In this document: positions 13,152-16,187 of the stretch, in pieces
How the letters are laid out: every line of letters begins with the position of its first letter
Position numbering within the stretch: position 1 is the stretch's first letter
Made by a program: the position numbers and the translations under genes
Source of the DNA: Bacillota bacterium
GTDB taxonomy: Bacteria > Bacillota > Clostridia > Peptostreptococcales > Anaerovoracaceae
Length of the DNA stretch: 16,187 nucleotides
Reading direction: 5' to 3'
Assembly (NCBI GenBank): GCA_030527065.1
Contig: JAUNBO010000019.1
Span: 1,558-17,744, forward strand
Notes under the pieces: generated by a model
Told to the model about the DNA's origin: nothing
The model's input: the letters and a program-made list of their open reading frames with translations, nothing else
The model's database searches: none

Positions 13152-15989
13152 ATGAATCTCAAACGAACGACCCTATTCATCAACGGCGCAAACAGGGCCT
13201 TCCTGTTCGACCCGGAAAAGGATACGTTGGCGGACGTACTCAGAAGGGCCGGGCTGACGGGGACGAAGGTGGGCTGCGGCGTAGGCGTCTGCGGGGCCTG
13301 CTCCGTAATTGTGGACGGAAAGGTGATCCGTTCCTGCACGAAAAAAATGAAGACCCTGGACAATTATGCCAGGGTGACCACCATCGAGGGCATAGGCATC
13401 CCCAATCATCCCCATCCGCTGCAGGCGGCCTTTGTGAGCTGCGGCGCCATTCAGTGCGGCTTCTGCACGCCGGGCTTCATCGTTTCCGCCTATCAGCTTC
13501 TGACGGAAAATCCCGCCCCCACCAGAGAGGAAGTCAGGGATTGGTTCCACGTCCATAAAAACGTATGCCGCTGCACGGGCTATAAGCAGATCGTGGATGC
13601 GGTGATGGAGGCGGCCAGAGTGATGAGAGGCGAATGCACCATTGAGGACATCCGCTTCCAGGCCCCCGGGGACGGGGAATTCTACGGCAAGGCCGTGGAG
13701 CGCCCCGGCGCTCTGGGGAAGGCCTGCGGCGTGGTGGATTACGGCGACGACGTAGAACTGAAAATGCCGGAGGAGACCCTGCATGTGGCCCTGGTGCAGC
13801 CCAAGGTGGCGTCCCATGCCAAGCTGCTCAGGATAAATACAGAAGAAGCGGAGAAAATGCCCGGCGTCGTGAAAGTCATCACGGCCAAGGATGTGAAGGG
13901 GACCAACAGGACCAGCCTGTCCATCTGCAACCCCCGCTCCCATCTGAAAAATCCCTCCCGGGTCTATCTGGCCGAGGACAAGATCAATATGTACGGCGAC
14001 GTGGTGGCCATGGTGGCGGCGGATACCAAGGCCCATGCCAGGGCCGCCGCAGCCAGAGTCACCGTGGAGATCGAAAAGCTGCCGGAATACATGAATTTCC
14101 TGGAAGCCAACATGCCCGACGCCATCCGCATCCACGAGGAATCTCCCAACCAGTATGCCGTATGGCCCCTGTTCAAGGACTCCGAAAACATCGAGGAGGT
14201 CTTTGAAAATGCGCCGTATACGGTGGAAGGAAGCTTCTCCAGCGGCAGGCAGCCCCATCTGTCCATAGAAGGAGACACGGTGCAGGCCTACTTTGACGAG
14301 GAAGGGAACCTGACGGTCCAGTGCAAGAGCCAGTGCGTCTACTTCAACGGCCTGGACATTGCCCAGGCGGCGGGTGTGCCCTCGGACAAGGTCCGGGTCA
14401 TAATGAATCCCTCCGGCGCCAGCTTCGGCTGGTCCACGGCGGCGGGCACCTTCTCCCTGGCGGGGATCGCAGCGGTGGTCATGAACAGGCCCATCGCCCT
14501 GTCCATATCCTATGAAGAGTTCATGCACCTGTCCGGGAAGAGATGTCCTTCCTACAGCAACGCCAGGCTGGCCTGCGACGAGGACGGAAAGATCCAGGCC
14601 CTGGAATTCGATGTGGGGCTGGACCATGGGGCTTATTCCGAGTTCGGCGACGACCTGATCAACCGGATCGTCCGCTATGTGGGCTTCCCCTACAGCATCC
14701 CCCACGCCCTTGGGCTGGCCCGGGTGTCCTTCAGCAACCATGCCTTTGGCGTGGCCTACAGAGCCTACGGCTCTCCCCAGGCCTACACCGCTTCGGAGGC
14801 CCTGGTGGAGATGATGGCTGAGAAAATGGGGATAGACCCCTTCGAGTTCAGATGGAGGAACATTGCGCGGGAAGGCCAGACCAATCTGCAGAGCCTGCCC
14901 TTCCATCAGTATCCCATGGAAGAGATGATGCTGAAGCTGAAGCCTCTCTATGAGGCGGCCAGGGCCCGGGCCAGGGCGGAGGATACGCCGGAGAAGCGCC
15001 GGGGCGTGGGCATTGCCTGGGGCGGCTACAACGTCAGCGAGTCAGCTTTTGACTCTGCAACGGTGGCCCTGGAGCTGAATCCCGACGGCACCGTGACAAA
15101 ATACGATACCTGGGAGGACCTGGGACAGGGCGGCGACATCGGCTCTCTCATGGTCACCCTGGAAGCCCTGAAGCCCCTGAAGCTGACGCCTCAGCAGGTG
15201 AAGCTGGTGCAGAACGACACCAAATACTGCCCCGACAGCGGCATCGCCGCCAGCAGCCGCTCCCACTTCATGAACGGCCGGGCCACGGAGCTGACAGCGG
15301 AAAAAATGCTGGCCGCCATGCGCAAGGAGGACGGCAGCTACCGGAGCTATGAGGAAATGGTGGCCGAGGGGAAACCGGTCAGGTTTGAGGAGACCTACAC
15401 CGTCACCTCTGTGCCGGGGCTTTTCCCCATGAACCCCAACACAGGAGAGGGGAATCCCTCCGTCAGCTACACCTATGCCCTTTACATGGCGGAGGTGGAG
15501 GTGGAGGCCGCCACAGGGAAGACGAAGATCCTCAGTATGGTCTGCGTGGACGACGTCGGCGTCATCGGCAACATCCAGGCTGTCAACGGCCAGGCCTTCG
15601 GCGGCATCTCCCACAGCATGGGCTTTGCGGTGTCCGAGAACTATGCGGACGTCAAAAAGCACACCAATCCCTACAGCTGCGGCGTCCCCTACTGCAACGA
15701 TATCCCTGACGACATCACGCTCATCCACTGCGAGAACCCCAGGGAGCACGGCCCCTTCGGCTCCTCCGGAGCCTCCGAGGCCTTCCAGTCGGCGGGCCAT
15801 ATGGCCGTCATCAACGCCATTTACAATGCCACAGGCGTAAGGATCTTTGAGCTTCCCGCCACGCCGGAAAAGGTGAAGGCCGGCATGGAAACTCTGGCGA
15901 GGGGCGGGACCATAGCGCCGCCGCAGAAATACTTCCTGGGCTCCGATTTCTATGAGACCATGGAAGAGATCAGGAACAATCCGGTATAG
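13152..15989 (+). CDS. Single-chain molybdenum aldehyde oxidoreductase (Mop-type, xanthine oxidase family)
   Basis: A 945-residue molybdenum hydroxylase with all cofactor domains in one chain. Plant-type [2Fe-2S] domain: C42, C47, C50, C62. Helical second [2Fe-2S] domain: C97? no; ligands by pattern are C102, C105, C139, C141 (QCGFC and CRC). The rest is the molybdopterin region, with SFGWSTAAG, AYRAYGSPQ, DLGQGGDIGS and FGSSGASEAF. E876 in GASE matches catalytic Glu869 of the Desulfovibrio gigas aldehyde oxidoreductase (907 residues), to which the whole chain aligns by eye. There is no FAD domain, so an external electron acceptor is needed; the flavin/Fe-S protein two genes upstream is the obvious candidate. 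The family hydroxylates aldehydes to acids with water as oxygen donor. Start ATG 13152 follows AAGGAGGT (13139-13146). The substrate cannot be read from the sequence; another xanthine-oxidase-type substrate is possible. Confidence 0.92.
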   Translation: MNLKRTTLFINGANRAFLFDPEKDTLADVLRRAGLTGTKVGCGVGVCGACSVIVDGKVIRSCTKKMKTLDNYARVTTIEGIGIPNHPHPLQAAFVSCGAIQCGFCTPGFIVSAYQLLTENPAPTREEVRDWFHVHKNVCRCTGYKQIVDAVMEAARVMRGECTIEDIRFQAPGDGEFYGKAVERPGALGKACGVVDYGDDVELKMPEETLHVALVQPKVASHAKLLRINTEEAEKMPGVVKVITAKDVKGTNRTSLSICNPRSHLKNPSRVYLAEDKINMYGDVVAMVAADTKAHARAAAARVTVEIEKLPEYMNFLEANMPDAIRIHEESPNQYAVWPLFKDSENIEEVFENAPYTVEGSFSSGRQPHLSIEGDTVQAYFDEEGNLTVQCKSQCVYFNGLDIAQAAGVPSDKVRVIMNPSGASFGWSTAAGTFSLAGIAAVVMNRPIALSISYEEFMHLSGKRCPSYSNARLACDEDGKIQALEFDVGLDHGAYSEFGDDLINRIVRYVGFPYSIPHALGLARVSFSNHAFGVAYRAYGSPQAYTASEALVEMMAEKMGIDPFEFRWRNIAREGQTNLQSLPFHQYPMEEMMLKLKPLYEAARARARAEDTPEKRRGVGIAWGGYNVSESAFDSATVALELNPDGTVTKYDTWEDLGQGGDIGSLMVTLEALKPLKLTPQQVKLVQNDTKYCPDSGIAASSRSHFMNGRATELTAEKMLAAMRKEDGSYRSYEEMVAEGKPVRFEETYTVTSVPGLFPMNPNTGEGNPSVSYTYALYMAEVEVEAATGKTKILSMVCVDDVGVIGNIQAVNGQAFGGISHSMGFAVSENYADVKKHTNPYSCGVPYCNDIPDDITLIHCENPREHGPFGSSGASEAFQSAGHMAVINAIYNATGVRIFELPATPEKVKAGMETLARGGTIAPPQKYFLGSDFYETMEEIRNNPV

Positions 15990-16054
15990 GCTCGCTTCGG
16001 CGGGGCGTTCACAGAAGAACGATTGTATAACGAGTTTCGCAGCCATGATTTTAT

Positions 16055-16097
16055 GGAGCCGGGCCGGGCCCATCCCGCCCGGCTCCCTGTCATTTTT
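16055..16097 (+). terminator. Intrinsic terminator after the aldehyde oxidoreductase gene
   Basis: GGAGCCGGGC (16055-16064) pairs perfectly with GCCCGGCTCC (16077-16086), leaving a 12-base apical segment; TTTTT follows at 16093-16097. It closes the three-gene operon that begins near 10574. The six-base gap between stem and T-run is slightly long. Confidence 0.75.
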
Positions 16098-16109
16098 GCC
16101 CCTGCTTGC

Positions 16110-16177
16110 CGTTAGTTTTTGCGGGGGCGCCAGGGGGCGGTTTGCCGGCCTGTCCTCGTCCCAGAGAATTTTACGGC
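16110..16177 (+). repeat. GC-rich dispersed repeat, copy C
   Basis: It reads CGTTAGTTTTTGC, then GGGGGCGCCAGGGGGC, then GGTTTGCCGG and a tail with CAGAGAATTTTACGGC. Orientation is the same as copy B and opposite to copy A. The central 26 bases match B except for one G missing from the G-run; the tail is similar to that of B. No gene is visible in 15990-16187, which holds only the terminator and this repeat. Confidence 0.85.
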
Positions 16178-16187
16178 TCAACTCACA

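Noticed and set aside
13173..14906. A 577-codon minus-strand open frame inside the aldehyde oxidoreductase gene
   Set aside because: Mirror of a strongly conserved coding sequence; low-complexity Gly/His/Val composition.
13152..15989. Selenocysteine or frameshift in the aldehyde oxidoreductase
   Set aside because: The frame is open for 945 codons with no internal TGA, and all cofactor motifs are intact.

Overview
The window looks like chromosomal DNA of a GC-rich Firmicute, most likely a Clostridia/Lachnospiraceae-type anaerobe. The evidence is a clear CodY regulator (a Firmicutes protein), strong GGAGG ribosome binding sites, a Gram-positive style type IV pilus locus, and a single-chain molybdenum aldehyde oxidoreductase of the kind found in strict anaerobes. 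GC content is roughly 60% by eye. All genes that can be supported lie on the + strand.

Region 1 (1-7370) is a tightly packed type IV pilus operon, entered in the middle of pilC. The order is pilC (3' end), pilM, pilN, pilO, a large PilX/GspK-like minor pilin with a tryptophan-rich tail, two small prepilins with classical cleavage sites, the assembly ATPase pilB, and the retraction ATPase pilT. Several genes overlap by a few bases. No outer-membrane genes (pilP, pilQ) follow pilO, as expected for a single-membrane cell. Having both PilB and PilT predicts a retractable pilus.

Region 2 (7371-8643) holds one unrecognised membrane-anchored protein gene (7531-8271) with its own consensus promoter and a long hairpin terminator. 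It sits between two inverted copies of a roughly 46-bp GC-rich repeat. A third copy lies at the right end of the window (16110-16177).

Region 3 (8644-10503) carries codY and then trxB (thioredoxin reductase), probably co-transcribed and closed by a strong terminator. Candidate CodY boxes lie beside the codY promoter.

Region 4 (10504-16100) is a three-gene molybdenum hydroxylase operon. It encodes a 767-residue flavin/iron-sulfur protein with two HdrB-like CCG domains, a 64-residue double-CxxC protein, and a 945-residue Mop-type aldehyde oxidoreductase, followed by a terminator. I infer that the oxidoreductase oxidises an aldehyde or related substrate and passes electrons through its two [2Fe-2S] clusters to the flavin/Fe-S protein. 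This gene set resembles the Desulfovibrio DVU_1557-1559 neighbourhood as I remember it.

The most unusual signals are: the flavin/HdrB fusion, which appears to have lost its NAD(P)H-binding domain; the three-copy intergenic repeat; a near-complete absence of the tetranucleotide TCGA from the window except in the aldehyde oxidoreductase gene; the Trp-rich minor pilin; and a CodY whose branched-chain amino acid loop differs from the Bacillus one. I saw no tRNA, rRNA, CRISPR array, insertion sequence or transposase.
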